Assembly (NCBI GenBank): GCA_934047225.1
Contig: OW203986.1
Location: forward strand, 27,903,221 to 27,967,220
From: Ypsolopha sequella
Lineage: Eukaryota; Arthropoda; Insecta; Lepidoptera; Ypsolophidae
DNA: 64,000 nucleotides
Direction of reading: 5' to 3'
A model generated the notes under the pieces. The model did no database searches. It was not told the origin of the DNA and worked only from the letters and a program-made list of their open reading frames with translations. Of this stretch, positions 52,612 to 64,000 are shown piece after piece. The translations under genes were made by a program, and so were the position numbers. Numbering within the stretch: the first letter of the stretch is position 1; every line of letters starts with the position of its first letter.

Positions 52612-53081
52612 TTAAAAGAGACGAAAGACAGCATATTTTGGTCACATTTATCGACATGAAAAGTATAACATGTTGAAGAACATTATAGAAGGGAAAATGT
52701 ACGGAAAACGGGGAAGGGGGAGAAGGCGGATAACATGGAGTGATAATAATATTATATATGGTATGACAACATGGGAGTACATGCTTCCTTTAATACTAAA
52801 TGAAATACCTACCCATACATTAGATAGACTAGAAAACTTAAATAATAATAAAAAGCGAAAAAGTGCCATAAAGCTTTATTTTCTTCAACATCAGCAGCCT
52901 GTGGCTGCGTGATGTTATATAACATAATATAAGTTAGAATTAGTTTAGTTAGTTTAGCATAAAGTTTGCGATCTCGCCATACCGCGCATAAACCATGTGG
53001 TTTTAGTCGGATGGCTTTAAATTCTTAAACATGTAAGTAAATTTAACTATGAATAAATAAACTAAAAAAAAAAAAAAAACC
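52612..53081 (+). pseudogene. LINE 3' end with ORF tail, poly(A) signal and A-tail
   Basis: The frame through 52670-52912 reads MLKNIIEGKMYGKRGRGRRR and continues to a stop at 52910-52912. 'YFGH..RH.KY' just before it (about 52632) and the GKRG.GRRR block are typical of LINE ORF2 C-termini. A 3' UTR of about 140 bases, AATAAA near 53053 and a run of A to 53081 complete a 5'-truncated copy. Confidence 0.8.
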
Positions 53082-53089
53082 TAAAAACT

Positions 53090-53215
53090 TGGACTAACAT
53101 AAAAGACGCTGCCAGTCTCTGCAGACTGGCACAGAATAGAGAAGAGTTTCGTGTGGTGGTCGCCGACATCCGCTAGGATATGGTACCCCCAAGAAGAAGA
53201 TGCCGGGCACGAATG
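53090..53215 (+). pseudogene. Second LINE ORF tail fragment
   Basis: Reads KDAASLCRLAQNREEFRVVV then a stop and a GATATGGTACCCCCAAGAAG tail, similar to the ends of other lepidopteran LINEs. Confidence 0.55.
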
Positions 53216-53480
53216 GCCCGAAATATATCTCATCTAAAATATCTCAGAAAAATGTCATTTAACCTTGTTTTATCTAATTCTAATAATTTGCACACATTTT
53301 AAAATTCTATGCTATGTGAATTTTATTTTTGTCACTGTCACTCCCAGCAAAAAAAGGTGCAGTGTGAGAGGGTTGAATTCAAGGCGAAAGAGAAAAAAGC
53401 GATGTTTTTTATTCTAAATGTTGAGATTAGAGTGCATAACAAACTTGAAAAGATCAATTAGAAACAAATTTCAAGTAAGA

Positions 53481-53545
53481 CAATACATACATACATATAC
53501 TCACGCCTGTCTCCCAGAGGGGTGGGCAGAGACTACAGATTTTCT
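53481..53545 (-). repeat. LINE tail copy (reverse orientation)
   Basis: ACTCACGCCTGTCTCCCAGA is shared with 39868-39950 and, in the other orientation, 57460-57525. Confidence 0.6.
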
Positions 53546-54682
53546 ACAGACTACAAGTGAGACAAATATTTTGAAAAAAATCCCTCTGAAATTCGATAGC
53601 CATTTTCGGTACATTTACGGCCTATTACACGGCAAGTGCACTACCGACTACTGACTACGCAGAAAATTACGTAAACAACAATTTAATTAAAAATATTATT
53701 AGATAAATGAAACATCGGCTTGCGAGTTCGCCTCACACTTGACCGGTTTTATAAATTAAATTTTCAGAGGCGGTTGTCAATCAACAGACCTTTACAATGT
53801 ACCTGTATTAAAATGAAATGAATTAATGACGGGCGTTGTATTGACAGTTCATTCTTTATTCGTGGCTGTTTGATCAAGCACCCGTGGTTTATTTGTTACA
53901 ATGCAATCGAATATTTATTTCGTTGTGCCTACTACGGGCTGTTTATATATTAGGTACTTACATATGAAATTGGCGTTCTGTATGTAGAATTTGAAGGTAA
54001 CTTAATTTCCAGTACTAACATTTTTGCATTTTGTTTAGGAATGACTAATCCAAATTTTGTATTTTCTTTTGTGTATAAATGAGACAACATTAAGCTAACA
54101 ACAACATTAATTTAATTTTTGAAAAGTGTCAGCTGTAAAAAATTATTACGAATCTTATCATGGAAATGGATGGCATTTACAAAGAATTGTTTTTGAAATT
54201 AAATTTTAGTTATCAAACTGAAAATAAAAACAGAATTTAATACGTAAATGTAAAACCTTGAAATCAACTTTCAAACAAAAAACAAATAGTGGAAATAGCT
54301 ACTGAATTACAGGAATTATGAACTCTTGAATTTGTAAGAAAATTTCGCTAATTTCACAGGTAAGCATCCAATATCACGTCATTTGAATTTAGGGGGGGGC
54401 ATCTGTAAGTATGTTGTGACGAGTAACAAAAATCTCTGCAGAAGCTTTGAAACCGCATTGGTATCTAATGGTAACTGATTTATGGAATGAAAGTAAAAAC
54501 AGAAAAAAAAAACGCTCAGTCTGTGCACTAGTTACGACATGAAGGAGTAACAAAAATCCTTAAAACCATCCAAACTCTCCTATTTATAATATTTTAACGG
54601 GAAGCGAGATGGGAGCAGATACATAGTTATCGTCGATTTTTATGGATTTTTGCTGTAGGTACTTCGTTCCAACGTAGCTGAG
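53546..54682. other. Stretch without a gene
   Basis: AT-rich DNA; no exon-like frame or repeat border recognised. Confidence 0.35.
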
Positions 54683-54986
54683 ATCATAAAAAATGGGCCA
54701 AGTGCGAGTTGGACTCGCGCACGAAGAGTTCCGTACCATGATCTACAAAAACGGCAAAAAAAAAACAAGTTTGTTGTATAGGAGCCCCCTTTAATATTTA
54801 TTTTATTCTGTTTTTTAGTATTTTTTGTTATAGCGGCAACAGAAATACATCATCTGTGAAAATTTCAACTGTCTAACTATCATGGTTCATGAGATACAGC
54901 CTGGTGACAGACTGACAGACGGACAGCGGAGTCTTAGTAACAGGGTCCCGTTGGTTACCTTTTGGGTAGGGTATGGAACCCTAAAA
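54683..54986. repeat. Full-length-looking copy of the GGCCAAGTGCGAGT repeat
   Basis: It has the head GGGCCAAGTGCGAGTTGGAC, the middle with GACAGACTGACAGACGGACA, and the end GGTATGGAACCCTAAAAACG. About 300 bp; the copies at 12738 and 26820 share only the head region. Confidence 0.65.
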
Positions 54987-55063
54987 ACGAGGTGTCGTAG
55001 GACTGGTTGGAACATGGTTCTAATGTACTATAGCAAAAGTGTCGTGACGGTCCAAGTCTTACA

Positions 55064-55323
55064 CAGTGGCGTGCACAGAACTTTTTTCTGGAAAAGCAAT
55101 CAGAAGGTCAAGTACGACAATAAAAAAATATGAAAAAATTTAAATAACACTTTGAAAAAAAAAAAGTTTGTATGAAAATGTTCACTCTAGGAAGGGCAGT
55201 GCCTACTCTGGCGTCATACAAAGTTTTTTTTCAAAGTGTTATTAAAAAAAAAATCACATTTTTTTATTGTCGTACTTGACCTTCTGATTGCTTTTCCGGA
55301 AAAAAGGTTTGTGCACGCCACTA
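55064..55323. mobile_element. hAT-type MITE, family H240, copy 2
   Basis: CAGTGGCGTGCACAGAA at the left and GTGCACGCCACT at the right; inner arms with GGAAAAGCAATCAGAAGGTC mirrored. Flanks share TCTTACA but not at exact distance. Confidence 0.8.
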
Positions 55324-55599
55324 GACTCTTACAATTAATTCGGCCTAGCTCTCATTCGCCAAGTGTCTGGAGAGTAAAGTGCGATAAAGAACTGCGTTCC
55401 AGTAAACATGAATAAATGCGAATTAGAACGAAATAGATAGTACACTATAATTTTTACGAGAAAATGTACCTTTCGGTGAAACTTGGAGTGACCTTCGTTA
55501 GGTACCCTGGGATGCTCCGATGCGTGCAACACCCTCATCGTGACTCACCCTAATTTTGCCTTATGGATGATACGTTACAAAACATAAACAGATACATAT

Positions 55600-55800
55600 C
55601 GTTACGACATCAATCCCCGAGGGAGGGGGTGTCAGAGGTGTTCCCAAGTATGAACTGTAAATGAAAGTCACAGTCCACACTTACACCCGCTTTTCACCGG
55701 ACGTCCCACTCCCAAACGTGATGGGTGGCTACTTCGGGCACAAATGAACCAACAGCTTAACGTGTCTTCCGAAGCACGCAAAACGAACATAAAAGGCGAT
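55600..55800 (-). repeat. SINE-like repeat, reverse orientation
   Basis: AACGTGATGGGTGGCTACTT is the reverse complement of the body at 2765-2800. Confidence 0.55.
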
Positions 55801-56099
55801 ACCAAAAAAAAAAAATGGGTTTTTTTCGAATCCATTTACTCCACTATAACGTCATCTACGTATTTCATTTTTGGGTGAATGTTTATTGAGTATTTTATTA
55901 AGATTCTCACTGACGGAAAACGCTATCGGATGAAATTTTCTCGATAGAATTTAATTCCTAAAAGACCTCTAAATTGTTTTATTTTTTCCTGTAATTCTGA
56001 AATCCAAACTAATTTCATTGTGAAATTGCATTCAAAATGTGGCTATTATGTATTTGTAAAGTCTCCTTGAAAATCTTTTTGACAAAATAGCTTCGTACA

Positions 56100-56290
56100 T
56101 TTTATAATAATAAAAAACCGACTTTTTGCTACTTTTCCACGTATCCGTCCCACTCGCACTGAGGGTTTTTTCGCATATGGAGTAACAGGGACGCTAAAAC
56201 TTTTACGTAGCGCCTTAATGTGCACTGCAGGAAATGAACCCACGGCATCTGGGTTAGCAGCAGGCGAGCGCTTTACCACTTGGCCACAGA
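56100..56290 (-). repeat. tRNA-derived SINE, reverse orientation
   Basis: On the minus strand 56288-56222 reads TGGCCAAGTGGTAAAGCGCT (A-box region) and GTGGGTTCATTTCCTGC (B-box-like), resembling a serine-type tRNA head. The body matches parts of 40265-40445 and 47395-47475. Stem pairing is incomplete, so a functional tRNA is unlikely. Confidence 0.55.
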
Positions 56291-56615
56291 ACATATGTCA
56301 GTATGTAGCTACATTATGAAAATCACTTTAATACTGTCTAGCACGGACGTTTCTTAGTAATAGTTTACTAAAGACACTACATAATGCCTCAAAGCCAGTG
56401 GCACAAACTTATTTGAAAATCCAACTCCTGTCGACTTCTAAATTGCTAACTGAAACAAATAAATGCCAACAAAGCTGCGTTCATTAGGTAAGCTAAGACA
56501 TTAATTAACCGAATGATGAACTGTACTTAGTCTACCCGACGATTTTCCTGACAGTTACCAAACAAAGGAGGTTTCTATTGCGGTTTAAGTTACGTCCGTG
56601 AACTTTCATTACGCG

Positions 56616-56935
56616 CACATGACTCGTGAATATTTAGCCAAAACTGTCCCTGCGAGTTCTATAAGTGAGGCTTTTATCTATCTAAGCAACCGTTAGTGAA
56701 GAGTTGGTTGTGTGTGCATTTCGAGCATAGGCTAAGGTTTCCACACAAGACTCGTCAAAACTCATCCAACACTGTTTCTACGAGTTCTGTGAGTGAGGAT
56801 TACGTCTATCTAAACAGCCGTTAGCCAAGTGTTTGTTGTCTGTGTAATTTGAACATAGGCTAAGGTTTGCACACATGACTCGTGAACATTTAGCCAAAAC
56901 TGTCCCTACCAGTTCTATAAGTGAGCCTTCTCTTG
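56616..56935. repeat. Tandem repeat, 128-bp unit, about 2.5 copies
   Basis: GACTCGT words at 56621, 56749 and 56877 mark exact 128-bp spacing. Units share GCATAGGCTAAGGTTT-like ends and GAGTTCTATAAGTGAG-like middles with moderate divergence. Confidence 0.8.
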
Positions 56936-57260
56936 TTTTTGCTGGTTCGTTTTGATTGTTCGTAATTTTTGTTGCTCAGTATATGCTGTCAGACATTTTT
57001 GCCCAGCATAAAACTTTAAAGAAACAATAAAGCAGTAAATATTAAATTAATAAATAACACACAAAATCCAGCCAGTAGTTCACCGCCTCTGGGAGACAAG
57101 GGGCCGGTCACAAGTTCCAGCATCATTAAAATCAATCGCAGTCCACTACGCATTGGTTTGGTCACAATTATAACCATCATTCAAACGATTCCCTGTTAAA
57201 AGATTGTAGTGTCAAGTTAAGTTGGTCCTACATAACAAGTGGAATTATTTACCATAATGT

Positions 57261-57340
57261 TTTAAGGGTTCCGTACCCGTATTGTGTGGTGGTACGGAAC
57301 CATAGTGCGCGAGTTCGACTCGCTCTAGGCTGGTTTTTCC
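57261..57340 (-). repeat. Reverse partial copy of the GTGCGAGT repeat
   Basis: GGTTCCGTACCCGTATTGTG and GTGCGCGAGTTCGACTCGCT match the head region of the repeat at 54683 in mixed orientation, suggesting an internal inversion or two pieces. Confidence 0.5.
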
Positions 57341-57419
57341 ATTCAAGTTCCATCTGATGCTAACCAAATTGTCGACATACTGAAGAACTTCAAAAGTACC
57401 CGGTATATTAATGAATGTG

Positions 57420-57525
57420 GACGAGGCGAAAGAGGTGTGTCTGGATCGTACCTAGCAGATGGAAATCTGTAGTCTCTACTTTCCCCTCTGGGAGACAGGC
57501 GTGAGTATATGTATGTATGTTCCGT
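57420..57525 (+). repeat. LINE tail copy (sense orientation)
   Basis: Ends in CTCTGGGAGACAGGCGTGAG followed by TATGTATGTATGT. Same tail as 53481 and 39868. Confidence 0.6.
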
Positions 57526-58122
57526 TTCTTCGTAAAATCTGTAATGAATGTACAGCGGAAAATAAAATGCCCATTTTTTTTTATATAAAAACCTCTGTGG
57601 CTTGGATCTCGTTAGAAGGCGCACTGAAGTGATCTCAAAAGCTTTTATGTTTCTGGACAAAAAGCTCATTTTCGTGGAAGAGCCTTGGCATAAATTATCT
57701 CCTTGCTGACTACCAGCACTTTTGTACGAGTACGACCTAAAAATGAGAGCCCCCAGTGTTGATCGTTGGTCTGTTTCCAGTGTAACTCAAAAACATCAAG
57801 GCCAATTGTTTCGGGACCTAGGGGCAGAAATAAACAAGGATATCCAGAAAAATAAGCAAAATGTTCGTGTTTTCCTCGGACGTTATGGAAATTCACGTGT
57901 GTCTTTTTAGGCATTTAAATTTCAAGTGTCCGTTTTTTCAGAACCCTTATAGGATCACTTTGTTATAGCTGTCTGTGTGTCTGTTTTTCTATCCTTGTGT
58001 GAAAGCTCTTTTTCTCAAGTATGGCTCAAGCTTAAGGTTTCAAGTTAAAACTAATATTTCAACTTCAATAATTAAAGAAGATCTATGGCCTCATTCTGCT
58101 GTAAAAAGTTCCAGTTTCTAGT
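57526..58122. other. Stretch without a gene
   Basis: Short overlapping ORFs on both strands near 57666-57914 have no recognisable content. Confidence 0.35.
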
Positions 58123-58512
58123 TTAACCCTGACAGACCCGTTTAATACATTTGTGCGTGTGTAGCTGTCCCCGTCCAGTAGCTGCAGCGCGTGCACTTAC
58201 TGTACGAGGAGCGTGACTCAGATCTGAAAGGGTTATATAAATAAATAAATAATTAATTATTTAAACCTGACAGACCCGTTTAATACATTTGTGCGTGTGT
58301 AGCTGTCCCCGTCCAGTAGCTGCAGCGCGTGCACTTACTGTACGAGGAGAGTGACTCAGGTCTGAAAGGGTTATATAAATAAATAAATAATTAATTATAT
58401 AACCCTGACAGACCCGTTTAATACATTTGTGCGTGTGTAGCTGTCCCCGTCCAGTAGCTGCAGCGCGTGCACTTACTGTACGAGGAGAGTGACTCAGGTC
58501 TGAAAGGGTTAA
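58123..58512. mobile_element. Tandem array of a piggyBac-type MITE, 138-bp period, three copies
   Basis: TTAA|CCCTGACAGACC opens the array at 58123 and GGTCTGAAAGGG|TTAA closes it at 58512. Each unit has mirrored ends (CCCTGACAGACC / GGTCTGAAAGGG) plus a TATAAATAAATAAATAATTA spacer. The units start their GACAG word at 58131, 58269 and 58407 and are almost identical. Confidence 0.85.
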
Positions 58513-59663
58513 AGCAATATAAAGATGCGGCTTTTCAAAGCATTTTACATACTAAAAATCCCACTAACTAATTGGTATACCGGGCGCTTTTTTATCTTCA
58601 AAAATAAAGAAATAAGGGGCCGTCAAAGTTCTCAGTTTTATACCATTTTTATCATCTCAAAAACTAATACTAGATAAGAATTGGAATTTCTTTGTAATAT
58701 GTACCATATAATGTATTTGAACAACATATACTGAAAACGCACATTCACGATGTACATCTATATGTTTTCTTGTTTTTATGATTCCTTGACATAAAAGACC
58801 GGTCGATTCCCTACAAAGTTCGTTATAACTTGAAAACGAAATTTCATTAAGTCGGCGTATTGTGATGTAAATAGCCATTTTCGGTACATTTGAGCATAAC
58901 TCAATTTTCTTTCAGAGTCATTATAATAGCGAAGTTAGTTGTACATTTTGTAACGATGAAAATTACAAGACGAAATTAGCAATTAAAATTGAACTTTTAA
59001 CTTTTAGGAACCTAAATAAAGTAATCTAATCGGTTCATGTTGAAGAACTTACAGTGCACCGCTTTTGAAATAAAAGCAAAAAACCAAAAACGGAGACCAT
59101 CTTGACCCCCCCCCCTCCCCTCCAGCACAACCCGTAGGTCCAAAGGTTTTGAGTTATGTTTACCTCCTTAGTACTCTAATACGACCCTGGAGCTAAAAAT
59201 CTCCATTTCCATCTAGAAATGTTTCATTTCTAGCCAATTATGTTATTTTTGAAAGCGATAGCGGCAGATGTTGAAGTTAGACAAAAAGACCCCTGCTCAT
59301 CTTTAATTTATTGTTTGTTATGGAACCAATGCTGAAAACGGAAGTGAATGCTCTAAAAAGTGCACCCACTCTCGTTTAAATGTCATATTCTACTCTTAGA
59401 ATTTATATCACGGGAATATAACTAGGTGCACCAGAATAACTTCTTATCTTAAATACGGGATCTGCATATCAACTAAGTCTAGAATCCAAGTACGGAATAT
59501 TTATTTATCAGTCCATTTTGAATATCAGCCCAAATACTTACTCAGAAGTTTGAATATATCTCTTTTCGGTTCCTTGAATACTTACCTATAAGTAATATTT
59601 TATCGGAGTTGTGGCCCTACTATGAATTCAGTAGTTACTTTCGTCTATGTTACTTGCTGACCT
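58513..59663. other. Stretch without a gene
   Basis: No exon-like frame or repeat border recognised. A CCCCCCCCCTCCCCTCC tract is at about 59106-59122. Confidence 0.35.
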
Positions 59664-59825
59664 GGGGCTCTACCGCGTAATTCTCATTTGTATCAACTTT
59701 AAGCAAATGCATGCGAAATTCAACGCGTGCAAAAGAGATGGCATGTTAGGCGGGCGTCGTCGCACGCACGTCAAATTTCAATCTCAAGTTGATGTTGATG
59801 AAAATGAGAATTACGCGGTAGACCC
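59664..59825 (+). mobile_element. 162-bp MITE, family M162, copy 3
   Basis: Same element as 17934-18093 and 8365-8526. It begins GGGCTCTACCGCGTAATTCT and ends AGAATTACGCGGTAGACCC. Confidence 0.88.
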
Positions 59826-60947
59826 GCTGCTGGCAGGAAATAGACATATACAGGACCGCCATCTCAATGGGCCTTGGAGAAAAAGTGCTGATAGACAATT
59901 TCACTTAATGGAGGCTTCATTTAATTTTTTATAATAACTAGCTCTGCATTCTAACATTTTAGAATAGCTAGCCTGAACCGGGAATGGAATATATCTGCTT
60001 CGATCCTGACCGACATTTTTGCTTTTCCACAATCTTTATTAAAATCATACAATCTCTCTTACATGCCTGTGATTCTTTGATGTTTTGTACCGTTTCATGA
60101 TAGGAATTCGTAATTTACCACATTTCTCTACAATTTCTTGTTGGTTCAATCATAACATTTATGATCCATTTACTGTCAGTATTATTTATCAATTTTCCAT
60201 ACATCCGCCCAAGTGTTGCCTACATATAAACATGTTTAGTGCCAGGTTTACTGTTAAATAATGGCAGGAGATATGATAGCAGGTGGCGAAAAATAAATTT
60301 GAAATGAACCTGTCGTAAAAGTTACAAAACACAATTCGTCCTCGGCCATATCCCAAGAACGGCTCTGCTCCTGTCAAGAGAAATGTTATTAAAATTCGGA
60401 ACGCCAACTTTCCGTATTTCATAGACTTGTTTGTTTTGAAACATTTTTATTGCGTCATTTGTTCCGGAACGTTTTGTAGAGTTTCGTTTATGCAGTCTGT
60501 TTCTGTACGTTCTTCTGATTAACGAGAGTTAGCTGGAAAACGAGGAGACCTGAAAATCGTCGAGAAACTACACGTTAGTTATTTGTGCAAAAAGAGAGCA
60601 GAGTATTATTTTGTTGCGAGTGCCGAGTTTGAATCGCGAGCAAGCGAAGGATTCTATAATAATTGAATCACGAGCATAGCGACTTTTCACTTCACTAGCG
60701 AGAAAACACAAGATGTAAATACACTATATTTTCGAACGAATTTATTAGAATTCAATGTTTTTTTTTTCTTTGAATACCATATCAAAATATTGCGCATGAA
60801 AAAAAATGTAAGGAATGTTAATTGAATCCCAAAAGCCGTCAAAAATCGGAAAATCTCTGATAAACCGATCTAAAACGCAAATCAACGGGCGTTTTACTCT
60901 ATCCGTTTCCAGTAGAAGTTCATTAGTTTTCAATAGTCTATGGTACA
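59826..60947. other. Stretch without a gene
   Basis: No supported exon, RNA or repeat. Confidence 0.35.
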
Positions 60948-61056
60948 GATTCCATACACGCTGGGAGGCTATACACAGAATTACGAGAAGTTTACCTAGA
61001 ATATGGTATCTGACAAGCTGCAGGGCTGTGTATAGCCTCCCAATGTGTATGGAATC
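60948..61056. repeat. Hairpin with 31-base arms and ~47-base loop
   Basis: The left arm contains TCCATACACGCTGGGAGGCT, and 61026-61056 is its reverse complement with two mismatches. It could be a small MITE or a transcribed hairpin. Confidence 0.65.
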
Positions 61057-61856
61057 CTTTTAGAGTGAAAGAGATAGCCACCATGCTGATATTTGCTATT
61101 CCTTTCTCCCTTGAGCAGTTAATTATGGAGTTGCTGAACGTTTCGCGAGCCAATGAAGTCAATTCAATGTCAATTTCACAGGTCTTAATTCAAAATACTT
61201 TTCTTCACTGAGTGAGCAAAATGAAAAATGTATTTCGTAGTTATTCCCAAAAGGATGCACGCAAAAAAATATAAAGGCAAATTTAGGTTGTAGTCAACAT
61301 AAGAGTTAAGCTAAAATAGCGACTGCCGTACATTGTCTTTTGTGCGATTTCAGCGCTAAAAGCATGGTTTTTGTTTCTATCTGTCCACTAATGGAAGGAG
61401 CTTCAATACAGAGTGGAAAGTTAAGATGGGGCACTAAGGGCAGTTACCAGACACGTTATAGCAATAACAAAACGGCTTTACGGGAATAACCCTGTCTTAT
61501 GAAGCATTTTACTTCTGTATTCACAGACAAATCGCGTGGCCGTGTGTGTGACTAGATCCTCGTGGATAGCCTTAGACAAACTATTGTAGTGGATCAAGGG
61601 GTTATGAATGAGCTCTTACTATACGTTTTTTTGGGATACCATCCACTCTAACCTTCACCAAAGTTTCGACTTGCGTTGGCTGGCCATTGGCCGCCACCGT
61701 ATTTGATAAAATTTGTGAAATCAGACAAGGAGGTCGCATTAAAAATTTATAGCTTTACTTGTACAGCACATAAAAAAATAAGAGTGTCCACATCTGCTTA
61801 ACAAAATAAATATACGACTACCTACTCATACAAGTAATTCCTATAGCTTAAAATAT

Positions 61857-62280
61857 AAAAGATTTTTTTTTTAATTTGTTTTTCAGGGAATTTACGCCAT
61901 TTTAGGACATGGTGTTCATTATTTTGGTATATAAATTAACCATTATTTTTTATGATATTTTAAAGGATTGTCACTTGAGAATTTTAGACATTATACTGAT
62001 TGTGATGTGTGATTGCTTATAAAAAGTGGTCTGTCTCTGTCTATCTACTCATCTGTCATCCATGTATCAAATCAGTCTGAAGCAAATTATTATAAATTTA
62101 TCTTGATAGCAAAAACACATTTCTAAACAGCCATTTCTTAAGTGATGTCACACAAAGGCAAATGGAAGTTGCAGCTTTTTCGTACAAAAATTCATCACCA
62201 TAAGGTTTTTTAAACCACAAGTTATAAAATGCAGCTTATTAAACCAAAATCTCGAAATGGTTTTCGAATCATCATTTAAT
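61857..62280. repeat. Dispersed direct repeat, partner of 1113-1585
   Basis: Shares CACTTGAGAATTTTAGACAT and most of the following 300 bases with 1113-1585, including TTATAAATTTATCTTGATAG. Confidence 0.75.
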
Positions 62281-63385
62281 CTATGCGAATGGGTACTAGC
62301 TATACAGGTAGATTGTGAATCAATCAAGTCCAAACCAAGCGTATTAAATGTTGTATATGTAATTGCTGCCATTCTAGGAGTTTGCACCCCGCGTGAATGC
62401 CAAGTACCCACAAACGCTCATATTCGTAAAATGTTGATCACGTAATGCTGTAATGGCAACCCCGTTAACTTCACTCAGAACCTCGCTGAGAGGAAATAAA
62501 GTGGCGACACCGTAAGTGGAGATATTTGTTTAGCTTGAGCTAGCTTTTCATATTTCCATTTCTCTCGCACAGTTAAGAGGGCACCGCGCGTATCCTCGAA
62601 AACGCACTTTTTAATTATTTTATTTTATTTTATTTTGAAAAACAAACAGTCTTACAAGAAAAAACAAACAGTGAAATGATAAGTAGACTTATTATAGACA
62701 GATAGTTTTTCCAAAATTATCACACAGTATATCTTTATAAAAAAATACCTATATATAAATAATAATAAATAATTATACCTATATATATTATTAAAGCTTC
62801 ATTTAAACCATACAAAATCGCAATTTGTTTTATAAAATGACTAAATGACGTTCTCAAATAAAATTTATGATTCAACATACATACATTGTAGAAACAAGGT
62901 GAAAATCCAATAAATATCAAAAAAGGTCTCCAGCGTTTTAATGATTGTAAGCAATTTATTCGAGTTTTCTTTTAAGAAATATTGTATATCAAAAGTTCAA
63001 TGGTATATGTACACAATGAGACGTAAAGTAATTATTATTATTACATTATAACTCAAATAATAATTGTAAGTTTGTCAAGCAAAACTATCTAGAGTTAGCA
63101 CAAAATCTAGGAAAGGCGTGTCGGCGTTTTAGTCGGTTTAATAACTTAACTGTAGAATTTAATCTCAACCGCAAATCAAAACAGTAACAAACTTATAGAC
63201 AAATTAAATTTAAACATGGTTTTTCAAAACGCACCTTAAATCAAATGAATTATGTGTCCGCGTGGCTTTCAATAAATACAACCACGAGAATACAATCGAG
63301 GTGTCTTATTGTCGCAAGATAGTCCCCGCAAAACCATAATTTATTCTTCCTTGTTTAAAGAATTCCGCAATACTACATCCCATCC
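62281..63385. other. Stretch without a gene
   Basis: AT-rich; no exon-like frame recognised. Confidence 0.35.
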
Positions 63386-63747
63386 CACTAATATTATAAA
63401 TGCGAAAGTTTGGATGGATGGATGGATGGATGTTTGTTACTCCTTCATGCCGAAACTACTGAAACGATTGAAAGGCTGAAACTTTGCACAAATGTAGTTC
63501 TAGACCTGGGACAGGACATAGGCTACTTTTTATCCCATAAATCAGTTCCCATTGGAAGGCAATGGGGTGTCAAGTTCCTATAGAAAAGTGATGTAATCAT
63601 CCACACCTTTGAATATTTTTAGTGGGATGGGATAGTGAGGTTGGGATGTGATGGGATAGTGGCATTAGTGGGATAGGATGGGATGGGATTCGATACGACT
63701 ATACAAAAACTTTATCAACGCGGGCAAAGCCGCGAGCAAAAGCTAGT
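63386..63747 (+). mobile_element. Non-autonomous Helitron-like repeat (Lep1-type)
   Basis: Begins CACTAATATTATAAATGCGA, includes a GGAT microsatellite (63412-63431) and 'GACATAGGCTACTTTTTATC', and ends with GGGCAAAGCCGCGAGCAAAA followed by GCTAGT, an end common to many lepidopteran genomes. The Helitron assignment rests on recalled knowledge of this repeat class. Confidence 0.6.
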
Positions 63748-64000
63748 ATTAAAAAAAATATTACTTCTGTCAAGAAAATAATATACACTTACCGAAACAG
63801 AATCTTCAGAAGTCATTCCAATATTGAGAAATAAAATAACAAAGATGGCTCTAAAAAGTCTTCATGTCGAGGGGTAAGGTTATTAGGGCAAAAACCCGTC
63901 CATATTATTTATGGATTACCATCTGTATAAACTTTAGTAAACTCTGAACCGAACGAATTACTTTAGTACCTTTGTTTTTTTTTATAATAAAATTTGTGAA
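63748..64000. other. Window end, nothing recognised
   Basis: AT-rich; no supported feature. Confidence 0.3.

Noticed and set aside
56222..56288. Serine-type tRNA gene on the minus strand
   Set aside because: Anticodon and variable arms do not pair properly, and the adjoining body is repeated elsewhere in the window; a SINE is more likely.
58123..58512. CRISPR-like array of regular repeats
   Set aside because: Units are directly adjacent 138-bp copies without unique spacers and with transposon-type ends, in eukaryotic DNA.

Overview
The window reads as AT-rich insect nuclear DNA, most likely from a moth or butterfly (Lepidoptera). Genes are split into short exons with GT-AG introns of about 70 bp to several kb, and the space between them is packed with small terminal-inverted-repeat (TIR) elements, hAT-type elements, LINE 3' ends and tRNA-derived repeats of kinds that are common in lepidopteran genomes. 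The species cannot be told from the sequence alone.

Three genuine host genes can be assembled exon by exon. (1) Plus strand, 2979-22204: 27 exons, in frame throughout, of a full-size ABC transporter of subfamily A. The first transmembrane segment and most of the first extracellular loop would lie left of the window. Both nucleotide-binding domains have lost most ATP-binding and hydrolysis motifs, yet no stop or frameshift is present. (2) Minus strand, 26404-24077: a three-exon gene for the lysosome-positioning BORC subunit BORCS8. (3) Plus strand, 36344-39495: a membrane-anchored short-chain dehydrogenase/reductase of the 17-beta-HSD11/retinol-dehydrogenase type. It keeps the Rossmann glycine motif and the catalytic serine but lacks the catalytic Tyr, Lys and Asn. 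A possible first exon of a fourth plus-strand gene ends at a splice donor at 42386; no partner exons are recognised to its right. The genes share no obvious pathway; what links (1) and (3) is that both look like intact pseudo-enzymes.

Region by region: 1-2978 is repeats (one arm of a large inverted repeat, a dispersed repeat, a SINE). 2979-22204 is the ABCA gene, whose larger introns hold hAT-like elements, TIR elements, a palindrome beside a transposase remnant, and a broken DDE transposase gene on the opposite strand. 22205-24076 holds three MITEs. 24077-26404 is BORCS8. 26405-34000 is mobile DNA: two hAT elements with perfect 8-bp target duplications and a large palindromic element. 34096-35001 is the RNase H end of a LINE. 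35881-39495 is the SDR gene. 39496-64000 has no convincing coding gene apart from the possible first exon and is a mosaic of MITEs, LINE ends, SINE pieces and two tandem arrays, one of which looks like an amplified piggyBac-type MITE bounded by TTAA.

No ribosomal RNA, CRISPR array or bacterial-type operon was seen. The tRNA-like stretches all look like SINE parts.
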